Positions 1 through 8,966 of a stretch of 44,194 nt of DNA are shown here, in pieces; position 1 is the first letter of the stretch, and each line of letters begins with the position of its first letter. The DNA lies in IMG/VR virus record IMGVR_UViG_3300038701_000415, positions 1 through 44,194 of that record; one strand, given 5' to 3'. A program made the translations under genes and the position numbers. Under the pieces are notes generated by a model. It was not told the DNA's origin. It saw only the letters and a program-made list of their open reading frames with translations, and did not search any database. This DNA comes from a virus.

Positions 1-1
1 G

Positions 2-2482
2 ACGCTGGAGACGGTCGAGCCCGCGCTCTACGCCGACATCATCAAGCAGATCGGCTCCGCTGGCGTGGCCGCACAGGCCGCGGCGCAGGTCGACCCCAAG
101 CAGCCGCACCGCGCCCTGACGGTCGGGCGGCTGACCGAGATCTTCGAGCTGGCCGACCAGATGCTGGCGAACGCCCGCAACAGCCACGGCCTGCTGGTCG
201 AGGGCCGCCGGGTCTCGTTCGACAAGATCGCCAGCGAGGTCGCGAGCTACGTCGACGACCGGGCCAGCAGCCGCAAGCAGGCGAACCGGCCCGCCGAGCG
301 CCCGAGCCGGGTGCGCGAGATGTACGCCGACATGTTCGCTGGCTTCGGCGCTGTCCTGCGCCGGGTCGAGATCTGGGCGCGCGACATGGACAACGGCGAC
401 GCCCGCGGGCCGATGACGCGCTACCTTGTGCGCCCGGTCATGGCCGCGCTCGACGTCTACTACGAGGCCCGCCTCGATCCGCTCAAGCAGCTCGGCCAGC
501 TGCTGAAGGATCAGAAGGATCTGCTGAAGCACCGTCCGATCAAGGCCGATGAGCTCGCGCCGGGATGGAGCTTCCGCAACAAGGGCGAGCTTCTGATGGC
601 CATCGCCAACACCGGCAACGAGAGCAACTTCCGCAAGCTCCTGATGGGCGGCGGCAAGGTCGGCAACGAGTGGTCGTCGTGGACTTCGACCACATCCTTC
701 GCCGACGAGCTCGATACGTCGCGGTGGGACGCCTTCATCGCCCGCGCCATCGCTGATGGCACGATCACGAAGGCCGACATGGACGCGGTGCAGGGGATCT
801 GGGACATCTTCGAGGGCACCAAGAGCGGCGCGCAGGCGGCGCACCAGAAGATGTTCGGCTACCGCTTCGTCGAGATCGAGAACCGGGAGGTCGTGACGCC
901 CTTCGGCACCTACCGCGGCGGCTACGTCCCCGCGGTTATGGACCGCCTGATGAACCCCGGCGCTGACAAGTTCGAGGCGCAGGAGGTCATGTCGCAGCAG
1001 GACAACGCTTCGATGTTCCCCGGCGCGGAGCGCGGCTTCACGCAGAACCGGACGAGCGCGACCTACATCATCGACCTCGACATCACCCGGCTGCCTATGC
1101 ATTTCGACCGCGTGATGCAGTTCACGCACCTCGGGCCGGTGGTGCAGCAGGCCGCGCGCCTGATCAACCACCCCGAGTTCGCCGCTCAGGTCGCGCGGGT
1201 GAACCCCGCCATGACCTCGGCCGGGCTCATCCCGTGGCTTCAGCGCACCGCCCGCCAGCGGACGGCAGCGCCCGCCACCAACGTGCGCGGCCTGCGCCTG
1301 CTGGAGCGCGGGGCCAGCGTCATCGACCGGCGCGTCGGCATGCACATCATGGCCGCCAACATCAAGAACGCGGTCGAGCAGCTGACCGGCATCTTCCCGG
1401 TTCTGGCCCGCGTCCCGGCCAAGCATGTGATCGCTGCAGGCACGACGTGGAAGCTCGACGGCGAGGGCGCGCGGCGGCACGTCATGGCCTCCTCGCCCTT
1501 CATGCGCGAGCGCCTGCAGGTCGGGGCCAACGAGACCCTGAACCTGATCGACAACATCATGCGCGAGCCGGGGCTGCTGAACCGGGTGCAGGACGCCGCG
1601 GTCAAGTATTCGTACTTCGCCCAGCAGATCATGGCCAACGCGATGGAGCCGACCGTCTGGCTGGCGGCCGAGCGCGACGCGATGGAGAAGATCTACCCGA
1701 AGGCCTACGCCGAGTACCTCGCCCAGTCTGGCGACACGACGCAGGCCGACGCCAAGGCCAAGGCCGAGGTCTACGCCTACGCCGACGAGGTCGTGCGCTC
1801 GACGCAGGGCTCGACCCGCCCCAGCGACGTGTCTGGCATTGAGGGCACCTCGGCGCTGATGCGGATCTTCCTGCGCTTCTACTCGTTCTTCAACACGCAG
1901 GGGAACGCCTTCGTCGCCGAGTACAACATCTCGCGCAACCGTGACATCGGGTGGCGCGGGCACAGCGGTCGGGCCCTGTTCGCCTACGCCATGATCCTTG
2001 CGATCCCCGGCATCCTGTCCGGGCTGCTGGGCGCAACCCTGCGCGGCGACCTTGACGAGCTGGAGGACGACGAGGTCACCGACATCCTGATCAACCAGAT
2101 CCTGACGCCGCAGGTCGAGATGGTCGCGGGCACGGTGCCCTTCCTCGGGCAGACGGCCTCGATTGCCTACGGCAGGCTGGCGACCGACAACCCGTTCGAC
2201 GACCGCATCCGCGGCTCCGCGGGCCTCAGCGTCGCGTCGCAGGCTGGCATCGACGTCATCGACCTGATCGGGGACATCGCCGACCCGGAGACGGACGTCG
2301 AGACCTTCGAGGGCGTCAGCACGGTGCTGAACGCGACCGGCCTCCTGATCGGCCTGCCGACCAACTGGCTGGCCAAGCCGCTCGACTACGCAGGCCGGGT
2401 GCAGCAGGGAGAGGCCGACCCCGAGGGGATGGTCGACATCATGCAGGGCATCCTGACAGGCAGAGATGGAACCGAAGAGTGA
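2..2482 (+). CDS. C-terminal part of giant polyvalent internal virion protein (partial)
   Basis: The frame is open from the left edge, so this is the end of the gene that starts at 36226. Joined through the terminal repeat, the protein is about 3440 aa and this piece holds roughly its last 800. The part seen here is mostly alpha-helical. It has a run resembling the large polyvalent-protein-associated domains of phages (around 1340-1960, NIKNAVEQ, YSYFAQQ, RFYSFFNTQGN) and a strongly hydrophobic segment near 1975-2035 (FAYAMILAIPGILSGLLG) that could insert into a membrane. Such domains occur in large proteins thought to be ejected with phage DNA. An ATG at 65 would give 805 aa on its own, but the upstream frame is continuous and that ATG-like start (GTG) has no good ribosome site. 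Function of this part is inferred. Confidence 0.85.
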   Translation, partial: TLETVEPALYADIIKQIGSAGVAAQAAAQVDPKQPHRALTVGRLTEIFELADQMLANARNSHGLLVEGRRVSFDKIASEVASYVDDRASSRKQANRPAERPSRVREMYADMFAGFGAVLRRVEIWARDMDNGDARGPMTRYLVRPVMAALDVYYEARLDPLKQLGQLLKDQKDLLKHRPIKADELAPGWSFRNKGELLMAIANTGNESNFRKLLMGGGKVGNEWSSWTSTTSFADELDTSRWDAFIARAIADGTITKADMDAVQGIWDIFEGTKSGAQAAHQKMFGYRFVEIENREVVTPFGTYRGGYVPAVMDRLMNPGADKFEAQEVMSQQDNASMFPGAERGFTQNRTSATYIIDLDITRLPMHFDRVMQFTHLGPVVQQAARLINHPEFAAQVARVNPAMTSAGLIPWLQRTARQRTAAPATNVRGLRLLERGASVIDRRVGMHIMAANIKNAVEQLTGIFPVLARVPAKHVIAAGTTWKLDGEGARRHVMASSPFMRERLQVGANETLNLIDNIMREPGLLNRVQDAAVKYSYFAQQIMANAMEPTVWLAAERDAMEKIYPKAYAEYLAQSGDTTQADAKAKAEVYAYADEVVRSTQGSTRPSDVSGIEGTSALMRIFLRFYSFFNTQGNAFVAEYNISRNRDIGWRGHSGRALFAYAMILAIPGILSGLLGATLRGDLDELEDDEVTDILINQILTPQVEMVAGTVPFLGQTASIAYGRLATDNPFDDRIRGSAGLSVASQAGIDVIDLIGDIADPETDVETFEGVSTVLNATGLLIGLPTNWLAKPLDYAGRVQQGEADPEGMVDIMQGILTGRDGTEE
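3..128. repeat. Left copy of 126-bp terminal redundancy
   Basis: This stretch matches 44069-44194 base for base. The two bases before it (GA) differ from those before the right copy (CG). Both copies lie in the same reading frame of the giant virion protein gene. The simplest reading is the overlap left when a circular or circularly permuted genome is assembled with a k-mer of 127, not a packaging repeat, because it sits inside a coding sequence. Confidence 0.95.
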
Positions 2483-2486
2483 TTGC

Positions 2487-2496
2487 TGATATAAGG
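2487..2496 (+). promoter_or_regulatory. Possible extended -10 promoter before tail spike
   Basis: TGATATAAGG contains TG-A-TATAAG, which fits an extended -10 element. It is 21 bases before the tail spike start, with the AAGGAG ribosome site between. The hexamer 17 bases upstream (TGGAAC) is a poor -35. The same ten bases also precede the capsid gene at 28148. Weak evidence. Confidence 0.3.
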
Positions 2497-2516
2497 CGGC
2501 GCAAGGAGATCACGCG

Positions 2517-4814
2517 ATGACCACAGAGGCGACAGGCCCATACAACGGAAACGGCACCACGGTCGTGTTCTCGTACACGTTCTTGGTGCAAGACCCCGCC
2601 GATCTGACAGTGACCGTCACCTCGCCCTCGGGCGTGTCGGTGATCCAGACGCTGAACATCGACTACACCGTCAGCGGCGTCTCGAACCCCACCGGCGGGC
2701 AGATCACGATGGTGGTTCCGCCGCCCGTTGGATCGCTCCTGCTGATCACGAACGAGCCGACGCCGAACACCGGGTCGGACACCTCGCCCTACATCACGAC
2801 CGGCGCGGCCTATGGCTTCGACCGGCCCGGCGACGCCAGCGAGCTGTTCGACTTTGGCGACGCGACGGTCGCGCAGAACATCTACGGCAGCGTCATCCGC
2901 TTCACCAAGGCGGGCAAGCTGACCACGCGCGGCCTCGTCGCTATTGAGGTCGACGACGTCTACACCTACCGCGTCCGCTACAGCCGCTCGCTCGACAGCG
3001 GCGACCCCGCCAACGACGGCCTCCAGTTCGGCATCGACCTGCTGAACGGCTTTGGCAACCTGCTGGGCGAGCGTACGCTGGCCTCGGACAACACCCTGCT
3101 GGTGCAGTCGCAGGAGCGCAGCGTCGAGGTCAAGCTCGCCACCTCGACCCTACCAAGCGCCGAGGTGATCCTGCCAAGCAGCGTGAAATATGTGCGGCCG
3201 TGGGTGAAGGTCTACGGCATCGGCCACCAGACCGACATCGAGGTCTGCGGCGTCGCGGTCGACCCGCCTCCGGGCGCACAGGGCGTCCCCGGCCCGAACG
3301 CCGAGATCACGGTCTCCGGGGCCCCGGCGGTGGCGCGCACCTTCTACGTCACCATGTCGGGCAACGACAACAACGACGGCTCGACGCTCTATGCGCCGCT
3401 TGCGACGATTGGCGCTGGCCTCGCCAAGGCCGCGGCGCTCGAGGAGCCAGCGGTGGTGATCGTCCATCCGGGCGAGTACATCGTCCAGCCTGACACCGAG
3501 ATCCCGCGCAACTGCGCCCTCTACGGATACGACCTCCGCACGACCAAGCTCTCCTTGCCCTTCGGGTTCGAGGAGAACAACATGTTCCTGATGACCAGCG
3601 GCATCAAGGTCCGGGGCTTCACCTTCTCCGGCCTGCGCCACGAGGAGGGCTGGGATCTCGAGACCCCGCCGCAGAAGGGCTTCGCCTTCGCGTTCAAGCC
3701 GGGCGAGATCATCACCCGGTCGCCCTACATCGCCGACTGCTCTCAGCTCCACAGCTTCACGCAGGACGAGATGACCCTGCCCATCGACAAGGCAGCGGGC
3801 AACCCGCTGATGCCGCGCGGCGGGGGCAACATCATCGCCGACGGCTCGGTCCTCGGCCCGTCGTCGCCCCTGCGGTCGGTGGTGGTCGACAGCTTCACCG
3901 CCATCAACCCGAACGGCGTCGGCTACCTGATGATCCGCGACGCCTTCGTGCAGCTGGTGTCGGTCTTCACGAACTGGTCGCGCGTGGGCCTCTGGGCGCA
4001 TCAGGGCGGGCAGGTCACGGTCGCCAACTCCAACAACACCTTCGGCGACTACGCGCTGGCTTCGACCGGCTTCCGCAACATCCTGCAGCTGCCCGACTTC
4101 GACCCCCTCGCCCCGCTAGGTGTCTACGAGCCCGCGGCTGACCAGATCGCTCTCGACGCCGACACGATCATCAACAACATGTACGCGCAGCTCGCCAGCG
4201 AGTTCGTCGAGGTGCAGAACTTCACGGTCGAGCAGGAGGCGCTCACGCGGCGCGATGCGGCGACCCTGCTGAAGAACCTCGTCGATGACCTACGCAGCGG
4301 TCAGGAGCGCGGCATCCGCTACTTCATCCGCGGCCTGTTCGACTGGAACGCCGAGTACCATTTCGACCCGGCGCTCCTGCCGATCTTCCTGCGGTCGTAC
4401 GAGATCCTCCTCGCCGAGATCAAGCTGCGCCCGCCGCAGGTGATCCTGCCCGCAGAGGACATGCTGGACTACCTCTTCGCCTTCTTGGCTGCCCAGCTCT
4501 CCGACCCCCAGACCACCGGCTTTCCGTCGGTGATCGAGGCCACCGGCCAGCAGTTCAGCTACGCCGGGACCGGCGTGAACTACAACTCGCTGCCGATCTC
4601 GCAGCGCGGCACGGGCCGGGCGAGCGACCCGACGCTGGCGATCTACAAGGACGGCGGGGGCCGGGTCTACGCCACGTTCTCGACCGAGACTGGCGACACC
4701 TATCTCGGGGAAGACCTGCGGGTCGACTTCGAGCGCAACACCATCGAGGGGCAGGCATTCAGCCGTGGTGTGCAGAACATCGCTCTCCCCCTCATCATCG
4801 GAGTAGGAGGCTGA
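2517..4814 (+). CDS. Tail spike or tail fibre protein
   Basis: 765-aa protein. Residues 1-90 look like the N-terminal attachment domain of podovirus tail spikes (FSYTFLVQDPADLTVTV, then DYTVSGVSNPTGGQITM). After a short glycine/proline stretch (GAQGVPGPN, about 260) residues 275-480 carry a DUF1565/pectate-lyase-like right-handed beta-helix signature (FYVTMSGNDNNDGSTLYAP, PGEYIVQP, MTSGIKVRGFTF). The C-terminal part is not recognised. By family it should sit on the tail and bind or degrade surface polysaccharide, but I see no catalytic residues I can name. The start at 2517 has AAGGAG 10 bases upstream. It follows the giant virion gene by 34 bases and is followed within 2 bases by the next gene, so it belongs to a late tail operon. 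Confidence 0.8.
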   Translation: MTTEATGPYNGNGTTVVFSYTFLVQDPADLTVTVTSPSGVSVIQTLNIDYTVSGVSNPTGGQITMVVPPPVGSLLLITNEPTPNTGSDTSPYITTGAAYGFDRPGDASELFDFGDATVAQNIYGSVIRFTKAGKLTTRGLVAIEVDDVYTYRVRYSRSLDSGDPANDGLQFGIDLLNGFGNLLGERTLASDNTLLVQSQERSVEVKLATSTLPSAEVILPSSVKYVRPWVKVYGIGHQTDIEVCGVAVDPPPGAQGVPGPNAEITVSGAPAVARTFYVTMSGNDNNDGSTLYAPLATIGAGLAKAAALEEPAVVIVHPGEYIVQPDTEIPRNCALYGYDLRTTKLSLPFGFEENNMFLMTSGIKVRGFTFSGLRHEEGWDLETPPQKGFAFAFKPGEIITRSPYIADCSQLHSFTQDEMTLPIDKAAGNPLMPRGGGNIIADGSVLGPSSPLRSVVVDSFTAINPNGVGYLMIRDAFVQLVSVFTNWSRVGLWAHQGGQVTVANSNNTFGDYALASTGFRNILQLPDFDPLAPLGVYEPAADQIALDADTIINNMYAQLASEFVEVQNFTVEQEALTRRDAATLLKNLVDDLRSGQERGIRYFIRGLFDWNAEYHFDPALLPIFLRSYEILLAEIKLRPPQVILPAEDMLDYLFAFLAAQLSDPQTTGFPSVIEATGQQFSYAGTGVNYNSLPISQRGTGRASDPTLAIYKDGGGRVYATFSTETGDTYLGEDLRVDFERNTIEGQAFSRGVQNIALPLIIGVGG

Positions 4815-4815
4815 C

Positions 4816-5229
4816 ATGCCGATCATCGTAACGCCACGCCCGCCTCTGAACCTGTTCGAGGTCGTTCGCACCACCATCACCGACGAGTGGACGCAGGTCT
4901 ACCAGACGCCGCTCTACCGCATCCCTGCGAGCGGGCCTGACCCGCAGACAGACGTCGGGGCTGCGGCCATCATGACGGGCCTCATCGTGGCCAACACGTC
5001 GCCGCTGGCGACGACGGTGTCAGCGCGCATCCTCGACACCGAGAGCAACCCCTTCGCCCTGCTGACCGACATCCAAATCCCGGTCGGGGATTACATCCTG
5101 CTCGACATGGACCGGCAGGTGCTCAAGTCGGATGAGATCCTGCAGCTGCAGTGCGCGACCGCGACGACCGCGACGGTCCACTTCTCGTTCATCCTCAACC
5201 AGCGTGAACAGTTCGAGGTCATCACATGA
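4816..5229 (+). CDS. Small tail-associated protein
   Basis: 137 aa, beta-rich by appearance, with no signal peptide or membrane segment. It starts one base after the tail spike stop, with GTAGGAG as ribosome site, and overlaps the next gene by ATGA. The order spike, small beta protein, second fibre suggests a structural or connector role in the tail, similar to small fibre-associated proteins of marine podoviruses. I cannot assign a family. Confidence 0.55.
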   Translation: MPIIVTPRPPLNLFEVVRTTITDEWTQVYQTPLYRIPASGPDPQTDVGAAAIMTGLIVANTSPLATTVSARILDTESNPFALLTDIQIPVGDYILLDMDRQVLKSDEILQLQCATATTATVHFSFILNQREQFEVIT

Positions 5230-8000
5230 GCAACCCACGCTACGGCTCTGGCCGCAACCAGTTCATCGGGCAGGGCGTCGACGTCGACCTGACGAAGCTC
5301 GACGCCGCAGCCTACGAAGGCGCGGTGGTCTACTCCGAAAACCAGATTTACTTCTCGGACGGCTCCGGCTGGACGATCCCGCAGGATACGGTCGACATCG
5401 CCCGCCCCCGCGGCGTGCCGCCGCTGACCATCGAGCAGCAGGCGCAGCTGACGCTGTCGCCCTTCGCCAGCCCGACCGGGGAGACCCAGATCGGGATCAT
5501 CTACGAGTGGAACGCCGACGGCATCGCCGACTTCTCGGTCGGCGCGAACGTCGAGACGCGCACGGTCACGAGCACCACAACCAACATCTACGACATCCTC
5601 TACCCGGAGGACGGGTTCGAGCCCGGCGACGTGATCTGGTGGCGCGCGAAATACCTCGGCACCAACGGCACGCAGTCGCAGTACTCGACCCCCATCGCCC
5701 AGTTTTACCCGCCGCTCCTGAGCGACCCGGAGCCGGTGACGCGCGTCGGCGCGATCACGGGCGAGGTCGAGATCACGCCGTTTTTCAGCCTGTTCGGCCT
5801 GCAGTACGTCCAGACCGAGTTCCAGTTCTGGAACGAGGGGGATGACCCCGAGGTCGACCCGCCTTTGCTGGAGGTTACCTCGCAGCTGGGCGCAGCCCTC
5901 ACGCTGCCGGAGGAGCTGGCCGAGGGCGGTAACTACCTGTGGCGGGCGCGCTACGGCGCGAACCTGACCGGCGTGGGCTCGCCCACAGCCTTCACCAACT
6001 ACACGGTCGCCCGCGTCGTGAACAAGGGCGCAGGCTCGATGGTGCTGGTCTACGACCCGGCGCTGGCGAACAGCCGCACGATCACCCTGCCGCTTGGCAT
6101 CTACGGCGGGGTGGTCAACGTCACGGTCGACTGGGGCGACGGCAACGAGGAAACCTTCACCACCTCGGGCTACAAGAACCACACCTACGCCGCAGGCGTG
6201 ACGGGTCTGGTGACGGTCGTCATCAGCGGTCAGCTGGAGCAGTACGGCGGCAACACCAACATCCAAGGGCTGGTCCGGGTCGACAACATCGGCTTCAACC
6301 TCGGCCTCACCTCGCTGCGCGAGATGTTCCGCAACTGCACGCAGAACACGACCGTTGTCACGCCGAACCTGCCGCCGCAGGTGACGGACGCGCAGGGCAT
6401 GTTCTACAATGCCGACCCCGGTTTTGACCCTGCGTCTTTGGATACATCCAACATCCAAGACATGAGTGAGATGTTTTACCTTAGTCCTCAAACACAGAGT
6501 AACTTGGCTGGTTTGGACACATCTAGCGCAACAAATATGTATCGCATGTTCCGGCAATACGCTGGAACCAATCCCGATATGACGGGTTATGTCACGGCGA
6601 ATGTCACTAGCATAAAGGAGATGTTTTATGTCTCAAGTGTTGTGACTGGTATTGGGATCGAGACTTGGGACACGTCAGGCGTTACTGATATGTCTTTCTC
6701 GTTTCGCAGCATGTTTGGGTTCAGCAACGCATCAGGTTTTGCAAACTGGGATGTCTCTAACGTCGTCACGTTCAGGGAAATGTTTCTTTCGACGCCGGGA
6801 AACTACGACGTAGCAAACTGGGATGTCTCAAACTGTGTTGATTTTCATAGAATGTTTCAGTCGGCATCCCAGTTTAACCGGGACATTTCTGGATGGAACG
6901 TATCTAATGGGCAAGATTTCTCGTTTATGTTTGTCAATGCGGTTAGTTTTAACTCCCCTATTACCGGCTGGGATTTGTCGAGCGCCACCAGCGTAAATGC
7001 GATGTTTTCTGGTACTGCAATGAACAGCGACGTAACTGGCGTACAGCTTCCGCCTAATATCTCAAGTATGTTTCAACAAGCGTATGCTTTTAACCACCCG
7101 TCTATCAACTCTTGGGACGTATCTGGCGTCACCAACATGTCTGCGCTATTCAGGTCTGCTCGGGAGTTCAACCAGCCTCTGAATAACTGGGACGTATCGG
7201 GTGTCACGGATATGTCGGATATGTTCCATGCTGATAGCATCGGCAACAAGTTCAACCAAAATATAAACAACTGGGATGTGTCAAACGTAACAAATATGGC
7301 GCGCATGTTCGCACAAGACAGCAGGGCTTCGTTCGGTCAGCCTAATGCGTTTAATCAGCCTTTGGACAACTGGGATGTATCCAGCGTTCAGGATATGTCG
7401 CAGATGTTTGCGGTCATCGGGTCGACGACTACGGGGCTATTGAACATCCAGTTCGACCAAGACATTTCGTCTTGGAACCTGCGCGCAGCTGGCGTGTCTT
7501 TGCAGGACTTCATGACAGGTGGTGCAGGGCAGACATCATTCTCGACAGAGAACTATTCCAAGCTGCTCGCCGGGTGGGCCAACAACACCACCGGGAACAA
7601 CGGTCCGTTCAACGTGTCCGCAGGGTTCGGGGACCGCACCTACAACGACACCGACTACTTCGTCGGGGAGCTGTACGAGGACGCGGTCGAGGGTCGGGCC
7701 TACCTGACCAACTCGAACCGCCTCACGGTGTCGAGCGCGGGCGATCCGCTGGCCGATGGCGACTACCTCTACAGCGCGGTGACCCAGCTCTACGAGAACA
7801 CGAACGACTGGTACTTCATCAAGACCGGCGGCGTGTGGGAGCTGCGCGACAACCTCGACGTGGTGCAGGCAACGCAGCAAGATGTGGGCGATCTGGACGC
7901 GCCCCAGCTCGTCACGACGTGGGACGGCGATCTGGCCTCGGCTACCGTCCTGCGCACCGGGGCGGCATGGACCATCGTTGACGGAGGGCAGGTGGTATGA
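5226..8000 (+). CDS. Tail adhesin with PKD-like domain and BspA/DUF285 repeats
   Basis: 924 aa. The N-terminal part (about 1-270) has fibronectin-like spacing and probably anchors to the tail. Residues about 275-345 form a PKD-like unit (VTVDWGDGN then HTYAAG). From about residue 360 to 760 there are a dozen or more repeats of the BspA-like leucine-rich/DUF285 type, with cores such as NWDVSNVTNMARMF, FNQPLNNWDVSG and WDVSSVQDMSQMF. The C-terminal part holds LLAGWANN, also typical of the end of DUF285 proteins. BspA-type repeats are known from bacterial and protozoan surface adhesins. Here they most likely form the receptor-binding part of a tail fibre. The repeats coincide with a clear drop in GC and a change of codon use at about 6430-7480. 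The start overlaps the previous stop (ATGA). Confidence 0.8.
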   Translation: MSNPRYGSGRNQFIGQGVDVDLTKLDAAAYEGAVVYSENQIYFSDGSGWTIPQDTVDIARPRGVPPLTIEQQAQLTLSPFASPTGETQIGIIYEWNADGIADFSVGANVETRTVTSTTTNIYDILYPEDGFEPGDVIWWRAKYLGTNGTQSQYSTPIAQFYPPLLSDPEPVTRVGAITGEVEITPFFSLFGLQYVQTEFQFWNEGDDPEVDPPLLEVTSQLGAALTLPEELAEGGNYLWRARYGANLTGVGSPTAFTNYTVARVVNKGAGSMVLVYDPALANSRTITLPLGIYGGVVNVTVDWGDGNEETFTTSGYKNHTYAAGVTGLVTVVISGQLEQYGGNTNIQGLVRVDNIGFNLGLTSLREMFRNCTQNTTVVTPNLPPQVTDAQGMFYNADPGFDPASLDTSNIQDMSEMFYLSPQTQSNLAGLDTSSATNMYRMFRQYAGTNPDMTGYVTANVTSIKEMFYVSSVVTGIGIETWDTSGVTDMSFSFRSMFGFSNASGFANWDVSNVVTFREMFLSTPGNYDVANWDVSNCVDFHRMFQSASQFNRDISGWNVSNGQDFSFMFVNAVSFNSPITGWDLSSATSVNAMFSGTAMNSDVTGVQLPPNISSMFQQAYAFNHPSINSWDVSGVTNMSALFRSAREFNQPLNNWDVSGVTDMSDMFHADSIGNKFNQNINNWDVSNVTNMARMFAQDSRASFGQPNAFNQPLDNWDVSSVQDMSQMFAVIGSTTTGLLNIQFDQDISSWNLRAAGVSLQDFMTGGAGQTSFSTENYSKLLAGWANNTTGNNGPFNVSAGFGDRTYNDTDYFVGELYEDAVEGRAYLTNSNRLTVSSAGDPLADGDYLYSAVTQLYENTNDWYFIKTGGVWELRDNLDVVQATQQDVGDLDAPQLVTTWDGDLASATVLRTGAAWTIVDGGQVV
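6425..7480 (+). other. AT-shifted segment inside the adhesin gene
   Basis: From about 6425 to 7480 the coding sequence uses many A/T-ending codons (gat, ttt, aac, gta, tct), whereas the flanking parts of the same gene are strongly G/C-ending. The segment matches the DUF285 repeat domain almost exactly. This points to recent acquisition of the repeat module from a lower-GC source (inference). Confidence 0.7.
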
Positions 8001-8197
8001 GCGGCGTGAAAGCACTGCACGAACTGGTGAATGACACCGACAAGCCGATCTACTGGATCGCACAGGGGCCGGAGCTTGTCTTCGGCACCCTCCAGCCGGG
8101 CGGCCACCTCGCCACCGGGCAGGCCGATCTGGAGCAGTTCACCAGCCTCCGCCAATGGCGGGCGCGGGTGATCGAGCTGGGCGGGTCGTTCGACTGA
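7997..8197 (+). CDS. Hypothetical 66-aa protein
   Basis: Small soluble-looking protein that starts inside the adhesin stop (ATGA) and ends sharing TGATG with the next gene. This tight coupling supports it as real. Sequence features: a YWIAQGPE segment, a glycine-rich LQPGGHLATG turn and a C-terminal RARVIELGG. Not recognised. It may be a small chaperone or cap for the adhesin, since fibre-assembly genes often follow fibre genes, but nothing in it proves this. Confidence 0.55.
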   Translation: MSGVKALHELVNDTDKPIYWIAQGPELVFGTLQPGGHLATGQADLEQFTSLRQWRARVIELGGSFD

Positions 8198-8715
8198 TGG
8201 GTCCGCTGTGGGAAGCAACGCGCGATCTGCACCACAAGGCTGAGGGCCACCCCCTCGCCCAGCGGATGGTCGACGGGTCGATCACCGCGCAGGAGTGGTG
8301 CGACTGGTTGCACGCCCACTGGGTCATCCATCAAGCCATCGACCCGCACCTGCCCGCTCACGTCCGTCGCACGGACGCGCTGGCGCTCGACCTGCTGGAG
8401 CTGCTGCCCACGACCCCGTTCCCGTCGCGGGTCGCCGAGGGCTACGCCCGGTCGCTCGTGAGCCCGGCCCTCATCTTCGGCACGGCCTACCTCCTCGTCG
8501 GCGCGCACCGGCGCGGCGGGCAGGTCATCGAGCGCGCCATGCGCGAGAAAGGCGTCGAGCTGCCGTCGAACCACGTCGTGTTCGCCGATCCGCCAGCGGC
8601 GGAGCTGTTCGTGCGCGACCTGCGCAACCGGGTCGAGATCGCCGACGGCGCGCGCCGCGCCTTCGAGGTGCTGTATCTAGTCATGGAAGAGATTGAAGGC
8701 AGAAGGGGCCGCTGA
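8197..8715 (+). CDS. Heme-oxygenase-like protein
   Basis: 172 aa from the ATG at 8197, which overlaps the previous stop (TGATG). An earlier in-frame ATG at 8155 would add 14 residues but lies well inside the upstream gene. The N-terminal helix carries L11-H12-x-x-A15-E16, matching the proximal heme-ligand helix of heme oxygenases (LHxxAE). The helix at 95-112 reads AYLLVGAHRRGGQVIERA, matching the distal glycine-rich helix (G-x-x-x-GGQV) that lies over heme. The length is slightly short of bacterial enzymes (about 180-210 aa). Family members open heme to biliverdin, CO and iron using host electrons. In cyanophages such genes feed bilin synthesis. Here the gene sits between tail and lysis genes, so its role is open: iron or heme use, a bilin for a host phytochrome, or a fold reused for another task. 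The residue before the GGQV motif differs from the canonical acidic or Ser/Thr pattern. Confidence 0.65.
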   Translation: MGPLWEATRDLHHKAEGHPLAQRMVDGSITAQEWCDWLHAHWVIHQAIDPHLPAHVRRTDALALDLLELLPTTPFPSRVAEGYARSLVSPALIFGTAYLLVGAHRRGGQVIERAMREKGVELPSNHVVFADPPAAELFVRDLRNRVEIADGARRAFEVLYLVMEEIEGRRGR

Positions 8716-8717
8716 AT

Positions 8718-8966
8718 ATGGAACTGACATTCGTCTGGAGCGGGGTTCTCACCTTCGTCCTTGGTCTGATCGGGTGGGTGCTACGCAGCTACGTCGAAGA
8801 GGTGAGGCGGCTGAACATCCTGCTGAACCGAACGCGCGAAGAGCTGGCGAAGGAGTACGTCACGAAGGCCGAAGTCCACGCCGACATCAACCGGGTGATC
8901 GCCCGGCTTGAGGCCCTCGACAGCAAGCTCGACCGCATCATCGAGAGCTACAAGAGGAGCCCCTGA
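8718..8966 (+). CDS. Small membrane protein with coiled coil, lysis-associated
   Basis: 82 aa. One hydrophobic segment at residues 5-23 (FVWSGVLTFVLGLIGWVL) is followed by a charged coiled coil rich in E, K and R. Phage genes of this shape often lie directly before the endolysin. It may be a holin accessory or antiholin, but a single segment plus coil does not settle this. The stop overlaps the endolysin start (TGATG), and AGAGGAGC just upstream serves that next gene. Confidence 0.6.
   Translation: MELTFVWSGVLTFVLGLIGWVLRSYVEEVRRLNILLNRTREELAKEYVTKAEVHADINRVIARLEALDSKLDRIIESYKRSP

Noticed and set aside
3-128. Direct terminal repeat used for packaging
   Set aside because: The repeat lies inside a continuous coding frame and has the length expected from k-mer assembly, so a biological terminal repeat is the less likely reading.
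5226-8000. Diversity-generating retroelement variable region, as in BPP-1
   Set aside because: The capsid genes resemble BPP-1, but no reverse transcriptase, template repeat or C-type lectin variable domain was seen. The adhesin repeats are BspA-like protein repeats, not a VR/TR pair.
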